Below, in pieces: positions 7,870 to 15,230 of a DNA stretch of 19,259 nucleotides. The DNA comes from Ktedonobacter sp. 13_1_20CM_4_53_11 (GTDB taxonomy: Bacteria > Chloroflexota > Ktedonobacteria > Ktedonobacterales > Ktedonobacteraceae). The position numbers and the translations under genes are program-made. The DNA is taken from contig MNIY01000117.1 in the NCBI GenBank assembly GCA_001919995.1, positions 1 through 19,259 on the forward strand, given 5' to 3'. Within the stretch, counting starts at the first letter, position 1. The number at the start of each line of letters is the position of its first letter. The notes beneath the pieces are model-generated. The model did not search any database. It was not told where the DNA came from and saw only the letters and a list, made by a program, of their open reading frames with translations.

Positions 7870-9144
7870 TCACATCATCATGCGCAAAGGAGATAGAATA
7901 CGTTCGCTCAACTTGCTGTACCATGGACGGCTCATCCACTGTTCGCGCGTCAATTCCATGGCATTCGTGACGTCGCAGCTGAACAGCTCTTCCATTTGTC
8001 GGGCCAACTCTTCGCTGTATACCTCTGCGTTGATCTCGTAGTTGCCAACGGAACTGAGGCGATCCAGGTTCGCCGTCCCGATGGTTGACCAGGCTCCATC
8101 TATGGTACATGTTTTCGCGTGGAGCATATTGCGGTAACCAAAAACGCGAATGCCCGCCTGCAAGCATTCCGTAAAATAGCCTCGTGCGAGCCAGTCAACG
8201 ACCACATGATTGGAGACCCAGGGCACCAGTATCTGTACCTCCACGCCGCGCCTGGCTGCCTCCTTAAGTGCATCGAACAGTGAACCATCAGGCACAAAAT
8301 AGGCGTTGGTGAGCCGGATAGCGTGTTCGGCGCGATCAATCGCTGCGATGTACATATCGCGAATCGGGAACGTGAGACGCTGAGCATCCGTGCTCAGAAA
8401 GTTGATGTGTGAATCGAAGCGACGAGGATAATGCCGGGTGATCGGTGCCTGCCCGGTGACATGCCGGTTCCAGAAGTCGATGAACGATTGGGCCAGATCT
8501 GCTGCGGCGGGTCCAGCTATGCGCAGGTGCGTGTCGCGCCAGGTGGTCGCATACGGACTGCCCAGGTTATAGCCCCCGATGAAGCTGGTCGCACCATCCA
8601 CGACGAGCAACTTGCGATGGTCCAGCGCGTAGCGCCGCAGGTCAAGCAGGTCCAAGGGGCGGCGCACAGCCTGGTAGGAGAGGACATGCATCGCCGGCGG
8701 GAAGACCTTGAAAGCGTGGGGCACGACCAGATTGCCGAAGCTATCGAAGACCACATAGACCTCCACCCCCTGCGCGGCTTTGCGTGCCAGGGCCTCCTTG
8801 AAGGCCTGACCGACCTCGTCATCTTTCCATATATATGTTTCGAGATACACGCACTCCTGTGCTGCCTCAATCGCTGCAAGCATGGCATCGTAGAGATCAC
8901 GCCCATAATCGTAGACGAGCAGGCGATTGTCCCCCACCTGCACTTCGTCGAGAGACGGATGGGGAAAGCTTCCCTCTTGCCGGTGTCGCTTGCGCTGCTC
9001 GGTGATGACCTGGAGGACAAAGATAATGGCCGCTTCCAGGAGGACCATCAGGCCGGTCAGTACCAGCAGGATTCGTATGATGGGGTGCCGGCGTGGTTTG
9101 CGTGACGCAGCCAGGACCTTCACCCCGTGTCGTTTTCTTTGCAT
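7870..9144 (-). CDS. cls: Cardiolipin synthase (phospholipase D superfamily)
   Basis: A 424-aa protein with GGAGGAG 6 nt before the ATG. A basic N-terminus and one membrane helix (about 22-47) precede two PLD catalytic domains. The first has HRKLLVVDG (His176, Lys178, Asp183) followed by FIGGYNLG. The second has HAKTCTIDG (His342, Lys344, Asp349) followed by TIGTANLD. Both HKD motifs are intact. Enzymes of this type join phosphatidylglycerol molecules to make cardiolipin at the cytoplasmic membrane; related two-domain PLD proteins can use other alcohols, so the exact reaction is inferred. Only one membrane helix is clear, where many Cls proteins have two. It is transcribed towards the two-component genes, 320 bp away, and has its own promoter candidates. 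Confidence 0.88.
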   Translation of the reverse strand: MQRKRHGVKVLAASRKPRRHPIIRILLVLTGLMVLLEAAIIFVLQVITEQRKRHRQEGSFPHPSLDEVQVGDNRLLVYDYGRDLYDAMLAAIEAAQECVYLETYIWKDDEVGQAFKEALARKAAQGVEVYVVFDSFGNLVVPHAFKVFPPAMHVLSYQAVRRPLDLLDLRRYALDHRKLLVVDGATSFIGGYNLGSPYATTWRDTHLRIAGPAAADLAQSFIDFWNRHVTGQAPITRHYPRRFDSHINFLSTDAQRLTFPIRDMYIAAIDRAEHAIRLTNAYFVPDGSLFDALKEAARRGVEVQILVPWVSNHVVVDWLARGYFTECLQAGIRVFGYRNMLHAKTCTIDGAWSTIGTANLDRLSSVGNYEINAEVYSEELARQMEELFSCDVTNAMELTREQWMSRPWYSKLSERILSPLRMMM

Positions 9145-9170
9145 CTCTTGCTCCTCCCTGATTCTATGCG

Positions 9171-9281
9171 AGGATAGTTAAAAGGCAATAGCTCTACAAT
9201 TTTCCCTCTCGAAAACGCTTCAAGCATACTACAACAACGAACTTACCGCCAACTATACCTTTGTTGAGTACTTACGGTCAA
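9171..9281 (-). promoter_or_regulatory. Candidate promoters of cls
   Basis: The best match on the minus strand is TTGACC (9281-9276), 18 bp, TATAGT (9257-9252), with five of six consensus bases in each box and a leader of about 100 nt. A weaker second match is TTGTAG (9199-9194), 17 bp, TATCCT (9176-9171). Two starts are possible. Confidence 0.5.
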
Positions 9282-9341
9282 GTTATGCTGGTGTCGCACC
9301 ATTGGCACTCTATCTATTTTTAGCGGCGACCGGAGCCTAAC

Positions 9342-9368
9342 ATTGGAAAATTCTCATGTTTTTCCAAT
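9342..9368. promoter_or_regulatory. 9-bp inverted repeat with a shared motif in its loop
   Basis: ATTGGAAAA (9342-9350) is perfectly complementary to TTTTCCAAT (9360-9368). The 9-nt loop holds TTCTCATG, and ATTCTCATG (9350-9358) also occurs at 7852-7860 in the palindrome upstream of the two-component operon. It lies about 70 bp before the next + strand gene, where an operator would be expected. Confidence 0.35.
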
Positions 9369-9436
9369 AGAAAATCAATACTCACGCTCTATGCTTAGGT
9401 ACATAGATATGAAATCACTCCAGAAAGAGAAGATTG

Positions 9437-9961
9437 ATGGAAACGAAGCCATACGAATATGACAGAACAGTTCCGTGGGTACCACAACAGAATCAGCGCT
9501 ATGACGGCAGATATTTTACACCACGCACCACCCAGCAGCCTGTAGGGGCCGCACGCAGTGCCCAATTCATTGCTCCCAGTCCGCCTGGAGTGGCCCGTGG
9601 GCCAAAGCCCAGATCACCGGAACGTATGCCGAAGGCCCGCGCCCTGGCTCTCGCCCGCACGTTGAAGAAATGGATCACCATTGCATCTATCGTGTGCTTC
9701 GGCACGCTTAGCGGACTTGTAGCCTTGCACCAGGTCGGTACTACAGCCAGCCACACCAACCAGTCATCTTCAAAGTCTTCTCAGGCGACGGCGACACCCT
9801 CGTCTTCTAATGGCTTTTTTTACCAACAAGGAGGAAACAACTTTGGATCAAGTAACTCTTCACAGGGATCCACCGACGGGTCCAACAATTCTTCGCAGGG
9901 TTCCACCAGCGGGTCTAGCAACTCTTCCCAGGCACCCGTCAGCGGGTCCGGCGTCTCCTGA
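9437..9961 (+). CDS. Membrane-anchored protein with a Ser/Gly/Asn repeat tail
   Basis: 174 aa from the ATG at 9437; a TTG one codon upstream is an alternative, and the ribosome binding site is weak (AGAGAAG). Residues 1-78 are a Pro/Arg-rich hydrophilic segment, 79-98 a single membrane helix (WITIASIVCFGTLSGLVALH), and the rest a Ser/Thr/Asn-rich tail expected outside the cell. The tail ends in three 11-residue repeats (137-147, 148-158, 159-169) of form GS(S/N)N(S)SQGST(D/S), encoded by 33-bp DNA repeats at 9845-9943. No enzyme domain is recognised. Low-complexity tails of this kind serve as stalks or glycosylated surface spacers, which is inference. The SHOCT-domain gene follows 146 bp downstream on the same strand. 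Confidence 0.7.
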   Translation: METKPYEYDRTVPWVPQQNQRYDGRYFTPRTTQQPVGAARSAQFIAPSPPGVARGPKPRSPERMPKARALALARTLKKWITIASIVCFGTLSGLVALHQVGTTASHTNQSSSKSSQATATPSSSNGFFYQQGGNNFGSSNSSQGSTDGSNNSSQGSTSGSSNSSQAPVSGSGVS

Positions 9962-10107
9962 CGCCAGGCATCTATGCCCTCGTAACCATTCACAGGATTG
10001 CCACTGGAAGTGATACAATGACCTGGTGGGGTCGCTTTTCTGCTGGCGGTTGCTTGCTCCCGCGAACAGCAGAAGTTGCTCGCGTGAAATGAAAGAAGGA
10101 GAACATC

Positions 10108-10593
10108 ATGAGGCACAGGTTTGAGAACCCGTGGGCTTATGGCCATGGGCATCCGTGGGGTCATGGATATGGGCATCCATGGGGCCATGAGTATGTCTTG
10201 TGGCCTGGAACGCTTCTATCAGCGTTAAGCACCTTGATCTGGGTAGCTTTGTTCATATGGCTTGCCTGGCTATTGCTGAGGTGGATCATCCCATATCTTA
10301 TGCCCATGTTCGCAGGCAATTTTGGCATGGAAGCGGAAAATCCCTCCGCGTTAGAGATACTGCGCCGGCGCTACGCCGCTGGAGAGATCGATGCCGTCAC
10401 GTTTGAACAGATGCGAGAGCAGCTGGAATCATCCTCCCCACGAGGATACTACGGCATCCATCCCGATGACAATAGCTATCCGCGTGAGACCAGGTCTGGC
10501 TACAGGGACACCTTTTCCTCGCCTATCTCACTCGAACAGAGAGACGCCCGGATGGCAAAGCGGAAACGAAATCCATCTGAACCCAAGGATTGA
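10108..10593 (+). CDS. SHOCT-domain membrane protein with His/Trp-rich N-terminus
   Basis: A 161-aa protein with AAGGAG 6 nt before the ATG. Residues 12-29 consist of GHPWGH(G/E)Y-type repeats with six His, encoded by a 24-bp tandem repeat at 10147-10194. One membrane helix lies at about 35-64. Residues 80-107 (ALEILRRRYAAGEIDAVTFEQMREQL) match the SHOCT domain, a short C-terminal oligomerisation or anchoring motif. The rest is a charged tail ending in Lys/Arg-rich residues. The His/Trp repeat before the helix could bind metal ions; that is inference. Its function is unknown. Confidence 0.8.
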   Translation: MRHRFENPWAYGHGHPWGHGYGHPWGHEYVLWPGTLLSALSTLIWVALFIWLAWLLLRWIIPYLMPMFAGNFGMEAENPSALEILRRRYAAGEIDAVTFEQMREQLESSSPRGYYGIHPDDNSYPRETRSGYRDTFSSPISLEQRDARMAKRKRNPSEPKD

Positions 10594-10611
10594 TGTGCCG
10601 TCACATGATCA

Positions 10612-10657
10612 GGGCGACCCCTTAGGGCGCGAACTTGACGCTTATGGGGCGACCCCT
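10612..10657. repeat. Degenerate GGGCGACCCCT repeat pair
   Basis: GGGCGACCCCT occurs at 10612-10622 and 10647-10657 in direct orientation, with GGGCGCGAACTTGACGC between. The core matches part of the 98-bp element at 4775-4872 (GGGGCGACC, CTATAC), so this looks like a decayed relative. The stop codon of the propeller-repeat gene (10658-10656) overlaps its right end. Confidence 0.5.
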
Positions 10658-11774
10658 ATACAATCGACGGAGCGCCGGTTTCATCAGTCACATCCGTATG
10701 CTGCCATCGTCCTCCATGTTTCAGCATCAACGAATGAATGTGCGGGTTCTCGGCAGTGTCAAGAAAGACAACATGCTTCGCAAACTGAGGAGTCCACTCG
10801 TGAGCGATAATTACATCCTCACTGGCTTCAGGCAGTCTCATGAGCTGCGTCAGATCCGTGTGTTCCCACGCACCTGGTTGTAACGGCATCCGCAATTCGT
10901 TCACATGGAAATTACTGTCTACGTACACAACCTGTTTGGCCCTATCAGTCTCCCAGGCAAAACCAGTCAGGGCGGAGCCAGCTGCCAGGGGCGCCGACGT
11001 CAGACTCGTCAAATCAGCGAATGTCCAGGCGCCATCCTGGTCGCATACCAGCTCATAGACATCCCCATCGGTGCCTGTATAGACGACCTGCTTTGTACCG
11101 CCAGTCTCCCAGGCATAGGCGGCCAGGGCAGTATTCCCTGCCGGGGATGCATCTGTCGCGTCCATCAGGTCGGTATGCCTCCATGTACCATCCACGCCGC
11201 ACATGAGTTCATGAATGTGTCCATCTCCACTCACATATACCACCTGCTTCGTTTTGCCAGCTTTCCAGTCATAAGCGGCCAGCAGTTCGTTCTCGGCAAG
11301 GGGAGCGCCCACCAGTTGGGTGAGGTCGGTATATTTCCACATTCCGGTTACTCCCGCGCTTAGTTCGTGCAGATGCCCATCGCGACCGCTATAAACAATG
11401 TGTTTGGTTCCGGCGGCCCTGAAAGAATAACTGACCAGGGAAAAGCCATCAGCAGGAGCAGCCCCGATGGGTTGCCTCATGATATCCTCGAAACTCCAGG
11501 GACGATCCTGGTACCTGACCAGTTCGTAAATATGGCCATTCGCATCCATTGCGCTGGCATACGCTATCTGTTGCGTCTGGCCATCCGGCCAGCTAGAGCC
11601 TGCCAGTATGGCATCTTCTAACCTAGGACCACCTGCAACGCGCGTAATATCGTCATCGATCCACCTCCCTTTCTGCCCAATGACCATCTCATGTATGTGA
11701 TTGTCACCGGTTTCATAGGCGATGTGAGAGGTACCATTCAAAGGCCACTCGTAGGCAACAATATTGCTTGGCAT
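10656..11774 (-). CDS. Seven-repeat beta-propeller (lectin-like) protein
   Basis: A 372-aa protein made entirely of seven repeats of about 52 residues, starting near residues 4, 55, 111, 163, 215, 267 and 319. Each has the form (L)xxYxWxxGxTKQVVYxxxDGHIHELxxxxxxxWxxTDLTxxxGAP. The pattern resembles the blades of fungal and bacterial fucose-type lectins (Aleuria aurantia lectin family), which are usually six-bladed; the sugar-binding assignment is inference. It has no signal peptide or membrane helix. An AAGGAG lies 15 nt before the ATG, far for a Shine-Dalgarno, with GAGAG nearer. It stands alone, convergent with the SHOCT gene. Blades 3-5 are the most alike, suggesting recent internal duplication. 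Confidence 0.72.
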   Translation of the reverse strand: MPSNIVAYEWPLNGTSHIAYETGDNHIHEMVIGQKGRWIDDDITRVAGGPRLEDAILAGSSWPDGQTQQIAYASAMDANGHIYELVRYQDRPWSFEDIMRQPIGAAPADGFSLVSYSFRAAGTKHIVYSGRDGHLHELSAGVTGMWKYTDLTQLVGAPLAENELLAAYDWKAGKTKQVVYVSGDGHIHELMCGVDGTWRHTDLMDATDASPAGNTALAAYAWETGGTKQVVYTGTDGDVYELVCDQDGAWTFADLTSLTSAPLAAGSALTGFAWETDRAKQVVYVDSNFHVNELRMPLQPGAWEHTDLTQLMRLPEASEDVIIAHEWTPQFAKHVVFLDTAENPHIHSLMLKHGGRWQHTDVTDETGAPSIV

Positions 11775-11869
11775 AGCTTGTCTCTCGCGCTCCTTCTCTC
11801 AGCTTGTCTATTTTCTTCAGCATCTCTCTTGTTATTACGTCAGCAGGCAAGAAAACGTGACTGAAGAAA

Positions 11870-12000
11870 TTACTTTACCCTCTCTGCTTCCTGCTGGCGC
11901 AGGATAAAGCGCTGGATCTTCCCACTCGGCGTCTTGGGAGCGCGCTGACAAACTCGATCTCGCGCGGGTAGGCATGGGCAGTGAGCCGCAGCTTATGGCA
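11870..12000 (-). pseudogene. Remnant of an acyl-CoA/AMP-forming synthetase C-terminus, frameshifted
   Basis: Read on the minus strand from about 12000, one frame gives HKLRLTAHAYPREIEFVSALP. A second frame continues PKTPSGKIQRFILRQQE and four more residues to a TAA at 11872-11870. Joined, they match the AMP-binding enzyme C-terminal domain, whose PKTxSGKIQR lysine is the adenylation residue. One base is missing at the CTCCC near 11935. There is no upstream part: homology stops at about 12000, 27 bp before the M20 gene end. It is therefore a truncated and frameshifted relic of about 43 codons. Too short for the gene callers, it accounts for most of the 252-bp gap between the propeller and M20 genes. 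Confidence 0.8.
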
Positions 12001-12026
12001 TTATAACATAGTTGAGTCGACGCATC

Positions 12027-13445
12027 CTACTTTCCATCCTCGCTCACTTTCTGCTCCTCGCCCATGCCGGTGTTTGGCAGCGCACCCAGGTAGGAGAGCA
12101 TAGCCACGCCCGTTTTGATGCCCATAAAGAAGCGCGCAACCTCCATATTCTCATTTGGAGCGTGGTTGGACTCGTCAGCGTTGGCGTAGGGAACGCCAAA
12201 GGCCGGGATGCCCAGCGTTTTCGTGAAGACATAGTTGGGCAGGCTGGCCCCCTTGGCAGGAACGAGGAGCGGCTCAGCGCCCTGGGCGGCGATAATGGCC
12301 TGTCGTAGTAGCTCGGTAAAGGGCGAGTCCAGCGGGGTTTTCGAGGGGTCCATGCCCCCATAGCTTATGACGCTGACCTCCGGTGCATGGCGCTGGACGT
12401 GGGCTATCACTTTTGCCAGGATCTCCTCGGCGGTCTGGGCCTCGACCAGGCGGATATCGCACTTGGCAACGGCCTCATGAGGCAGGACAGTTTTGGAGCC
12501 GGGACCACCATAGCCGCCATGGATGCCATTGATGGTCAGCGTCGGCCATGCCGCCAGCCGTTCAAAATAGCCACGTTCCTTCGGCTCATCGAGGCGCCGC
12601 AGGCCAAGCGATCGTTTGACCTCATCCACGTCGATAGGCAGCCTTGCCAGCGCCTGGCGCTCCAACTCGCTCAGTGGCTCCACATTTTCATAGAAGCCGT
12701 CGATCGTGATCTCCCCGCGCTCGTTTTTCATTGTGGCGAGCAGGTGAACTAGCGTCCAGAGCGGATCTGGCACAATACCTCCCCAGTGACCCGAATGGAG
12801 GTCCCGATTGGCGCCCCACGCGCGCAATTCGAGATCAAGCACACCGCGTACACCAAAGCTGATGGTCGACTGCCCATTCTCGTGCACCGGTCCGTCACTG
12901 ACGATCACCAGGTCGGACTGCAGTTCATCACGGTGCGCGCCTATGAACGCGGGCATATGCGGGCTGCCCACCTCCTCCTCGCCCTCAAGCAGCACTTTGA
13001 CATTGCAGGGCAGCGTGCCACCGCAGGCCAGCAGGGACTCCAGGGCCAATAACTGGGCGAAGTGCTGGCCCTTGTTGTCACCCACGCCGCGCGCGTAGAG
13101 GCGACCATCGCGGATTGCAGGCTCAAAAGGCGGAGAAACCCATTCTTCCAATGGATCAGGCGGCTGGACATCATAGTGCCCGTAGAGTAACACGGTCGGC
13201 GCAGCGGGTCGGGCGTGATATTCGCCGAAAACCATGGGCCAGCCGTCGGTAGGCATGACGCGAACCGCCAGGCCCATCTGGCGCATCACTCCTGCAATAT
13301 AGTCCGCCACCTCACCAATTCCCTCACCATAGGCGCTAATACTTGGACGACGCAGATACTCTATCAGTCGTTGCAAAAACATCTCAGCATGTTCATCAAT
13401 GTACGCGAAAATGTCGTTTAGACCGGGAGTAAGCTGGCTATTCAT
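12027..13445 (-). CDS. M20-family metallodipeptidase
   Basis: 472 aa from the ATG at 13445 (AAAGGA 6 nt upstream); an upstream start at 13499 adds 18 residues that include this ribosome binding site and was rejected. Di-zinc residues of the clan MH/M20 fold are all present: His90 and Asp92 in LLYGHYDVQP, bridging Asp123 in GVGDNKG, Glu157/Glu158 in EGEEEVGS (general base and ligand), Asp184 in VSDGP, and His428 in SNHAPNE. A dimerisation lid domain occupies roughly 200-330. Members cleave dipeptides or remove C-terminal residues from small peptides in the cytosol. The GHYDVQP type groups with carnosinase/CNDP-like dipeptidases. It is a single gene; the converging neighbour is the synthetase remnant. 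Confidence 0.92.
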   Translation of the reverse strand: MNSQLTPGLNDIFAYIDEHAEMFLQRLIEYLRRPSISAYGEGIGEVADYIAGVMRQMGLAVRVMPTDGWPMVFGEYHARPAAPTVLLYGHYDVQPPDPLEEWVSPPFEPAIRDGRLYARGVGDNKGQHFAQLLALESLLACGGTLPCNVKVLLEGEEEVGSPHMPAFIGAHRDELQSDLVIVSDGPVHENGQSTISFGVRGVLDLELRAWGANRDLHSGHWGGIVPDPLWTLVHLLATMKNERGEITIDGFYENVEPLSELERQALARLPIDVDEVKRSLGLRRLDEPKERGYFERLAAWPTLTINGIHGGYGGPGSKTVLPHEAVAKCDIRLVEAQTAEEILAKVIAHVQRHAPEVSVISYGGMDPSKTPLDSPFTELLRQAIIAAQGAEPLLVPAKGASLPNYVFTKTLGIPAFGVPYANADESNHAPNENMEVARFFMGIKTGVAMLSYLGALPNTGMGEEQKVSEDGK

Positions 13446-13695
13446 GAGGCGTCCTTTCCTTTCCTTATCTTCATCCCATTTACAACACACCCGATACAAC
13501 CACCAATTTGGGCCATCCCTCGTTTAATTAGAGAGAAACTCTTCAAGGGTATGATATGATAATTAAAAACAAAAATGGCATCATGGCATTGGGAAATCAG
13601 GATTACAGTCGGCAAGGCCCTTTGCCAGGAGATCGGGATATGTCCATCCCGGAATATTCCCCTTTTTACACACTAGAAGAGAGCAATCATACAAC

Positions 13696-14370
13696 ATGCA
13701 AACACTATCAGAGCAGCGACAGACAAACAACTTGAGTTCACAATCACGTACGATTGCCATTTTTGCTATGCTCCTCTTCGCCTTTGCTGGACTGATCAGT
13801 GGTTTTGCCGTAGGAACCTTCACACGCCCTGGATCGCATCCACAAACAACGAACCAGATCGCAGGGGCAACCCCACCGATAACGAGCCGGAACATGACGC
13901 CGACACCTACCCCACACTTAGAACATCCAATATCGTTAGGGTTTCCCAAGATAGATTTAACCAGTGACATAGTGGCGGCAGACGACACCCACACGTATAC
14001 CATTTCTGTACAGGTTACGGACCAATCCAATGGAAAGGCAGTGGGCAACCCTGTTCATGCCTCCGGCATTACCTGTAAAATCTGGCTTACCAAAGATGGA
14101 AACGTCAACAAGAACATGCCAACCGACAGGCTCAAGGCAGCCGATACCCTCTCATCGCCATTCCCCAAGGAAGAATCCGGTTCACTCGACTTCTTCGATA
14201 CTACAACGCCTCAGACACAAATGTGTAACGCCAAAGGACGAGCGACCTGGAACTATAAAGTGACTTCGTCAACTGCTCCTGGCACCTATTTCCTGGTGGC
14301 ACTTACCGATTGGAACGGAATTCACTACAACTGGAGCTGGGTGCAGATCAACGTTATGAAGTCGCAATAA
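13696..14370 (+). CDS. Membrane-anchored secreted protein, unknown family
   Basis: A 224-aa protein from the ATG at 13696, with only a weak site (GAAGAGAG about 13 nt upstream). A hydrophilic N-terminus is followed by a membrane helix at 19-42 (TIAIFAMLLFAFAGLISGFA), a Thr/Pro-rich linker (about 43-78) and a beta-rich domain (about 80-222) with alternating hydrophobic strands such as TYTISVQVTD and GTYFLVALTDW. Two cysteines (127 and 177) could form a disulfide outside the cell. An immunoglobulin-like fold is plausible but not proven. The last 17 bp overlap tail-to-tail with the purine nucleoside phosphorylase gene. I do not recognise the family. Confidence 0.75.
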   Translation: MQTLSEQRQTNNLSSQSRTIAIFAMLLFAFAGLISGFAVGTFTRPGSHPQTTNQIAGATPPITSRNMTPTPTPHLEHPISLGFPKIDLTSDIVAADDTHTYTISVQVTDQSNGKAVGNPVHASGITCKIWLTKDGNVNKNMPTDRLKAADTLSSPFPKEESGSLDFFDTTTPQTQMCNAKGRATWNYKVTSSTAPGTYFLVALTDWNGIHYNWSWVQINVMKSQ

Positions 14371-15205
14371 GTCGAGGTATCTCTCGTACAATACCGCGCA
14401 CCAGTGCAGCGAATCTTGGCCGCACAGCGTCTGCCGCCGCCAGCACCTCTGCATGATTGACCTCGCCTGTCTCATTGCCTGTGGCTGTATTGGTAATCAG
14501 GCTCAATCCTAGCACCTGCATCCCTGCATGGCGCGCCACGATCACCTCTGGCACAGTGGACATACCAACCGCATCGGTACCAACAGCGCGCAGGAATCTC
14601 AACTCCGCCCCCGTCTCATAGTTCGGGCCCCCAACCATCGTATAGATACCCTCGTGAAGCATAATCTCCGGCGAGGAAGCAGCAATAGAATGGGCAAGAG
14701 CGCGCAGTTGCGCGTCGTAGGCATGAGCCAGCGGAGGAAAGCGTCCACCGAAACGCTCATCATTCGGCCCCAATAAAGGATTGGCCCCCGCGAGACCAGG
14801 CATGTTGATATGGTCGCGTATGAGCATAAAATCACCTGGACGATAGGCGGGATTCACCCCACCGGCAGCATTGGTGACGATGAGGGTATGTGCGCCAAGT
14901 TGTCGCATCACACGCACAGGCAGCGTCAACACTTGCAAGTGATATCCCTCATACAGGTGGAAACGACCTTGCATAGCTACCACGGGCACATTTTCAAGCA
15001 GGCCAATGATCAGGCGGCCCGCGTGTCCTTTAACGGTGGAACGGGCAAAGTGAGGGATATCCGCGTAAGGCACGATAGCAGGCTCGGCAATTTCAGTAGC
15101 GAGATCCCCTAGCCCGGAGCCAAGTATCACGCCCACCTCCGGCTTCAGAGACGTCCTTGTTTGAATTGCCTGAATCGCCTCCAAAACCTGGTCATATAAT
15201 TCCAT
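14354..15205 (-). CDS. punA: Purine nucleoside phosphorylase (trimeric type)
   Basis: 283 aa from the ATG at 15205 (GGGAGG 6 nt upstream); a longer reading from 15265 lacks such a site. It cleaves purine nucleosides with phosphate to base and ribose-1-phosphate in salvage. Family motifs: phosphate loop ILGSGLGDLA (27-36), GHAGRLIIG (60-68), MQGRFHLYEGY (78-88, Arg81 and His83), TNAAGGV (111-117), NYETGAEL with base-site Tyr196 and Glu197, GMSTVPEV (214-221) and SLITN with Asn239. The Glu and Asn pair fits 6-oxopurines (inosine, guanosine). It lies directly after the broken recombinase on the same strand, as in the xerD to purine-phosphorylase gene order known from Bacillus. Confidence 0.95.
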   Translation of the reverse strand: MELYDQVLEAIQAIQTRTSLKPEVGVILGSGLGDLATEIAEPAIVPYADIPHFARSTVKGHAGRLIIGLLENVPVVAMQGRFHLYEGYHLQVLTLPVRVMRQLGAHTLIVTNAAGGVNPAYRPGDFMLIRDHINMPGLAGANPLLGPNDERFGGRFPPLAHAYDAQLRALAHSIAASSPEIMLHEGIYTMVGGPNYETGAELRFLRAVGTDAVGMSTVPEVIVARHAGMQVLGLSLITNTATGNETGEVNHAEVLAAADAVRPRFAALVRGIVREIPRLIATS

Positions 15206-15230
15206 GAAGAGCCTCCCAATTGTTTTCTTC

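Noticed and set aside
8431..9105. Long + strand ORF (224 codons) opposite cardiolipin synthase
   Set aside because: It is the antisense of a gene with two intact HKD motifs, has no ribosome binding site and no recognisable domain.
13630..13660. CGGGAT-ATGTCC-ATCCCG hairpin as a terminator
   Set aside because: The T-rich run is about 14 nt away from the stem and no gene ends here.
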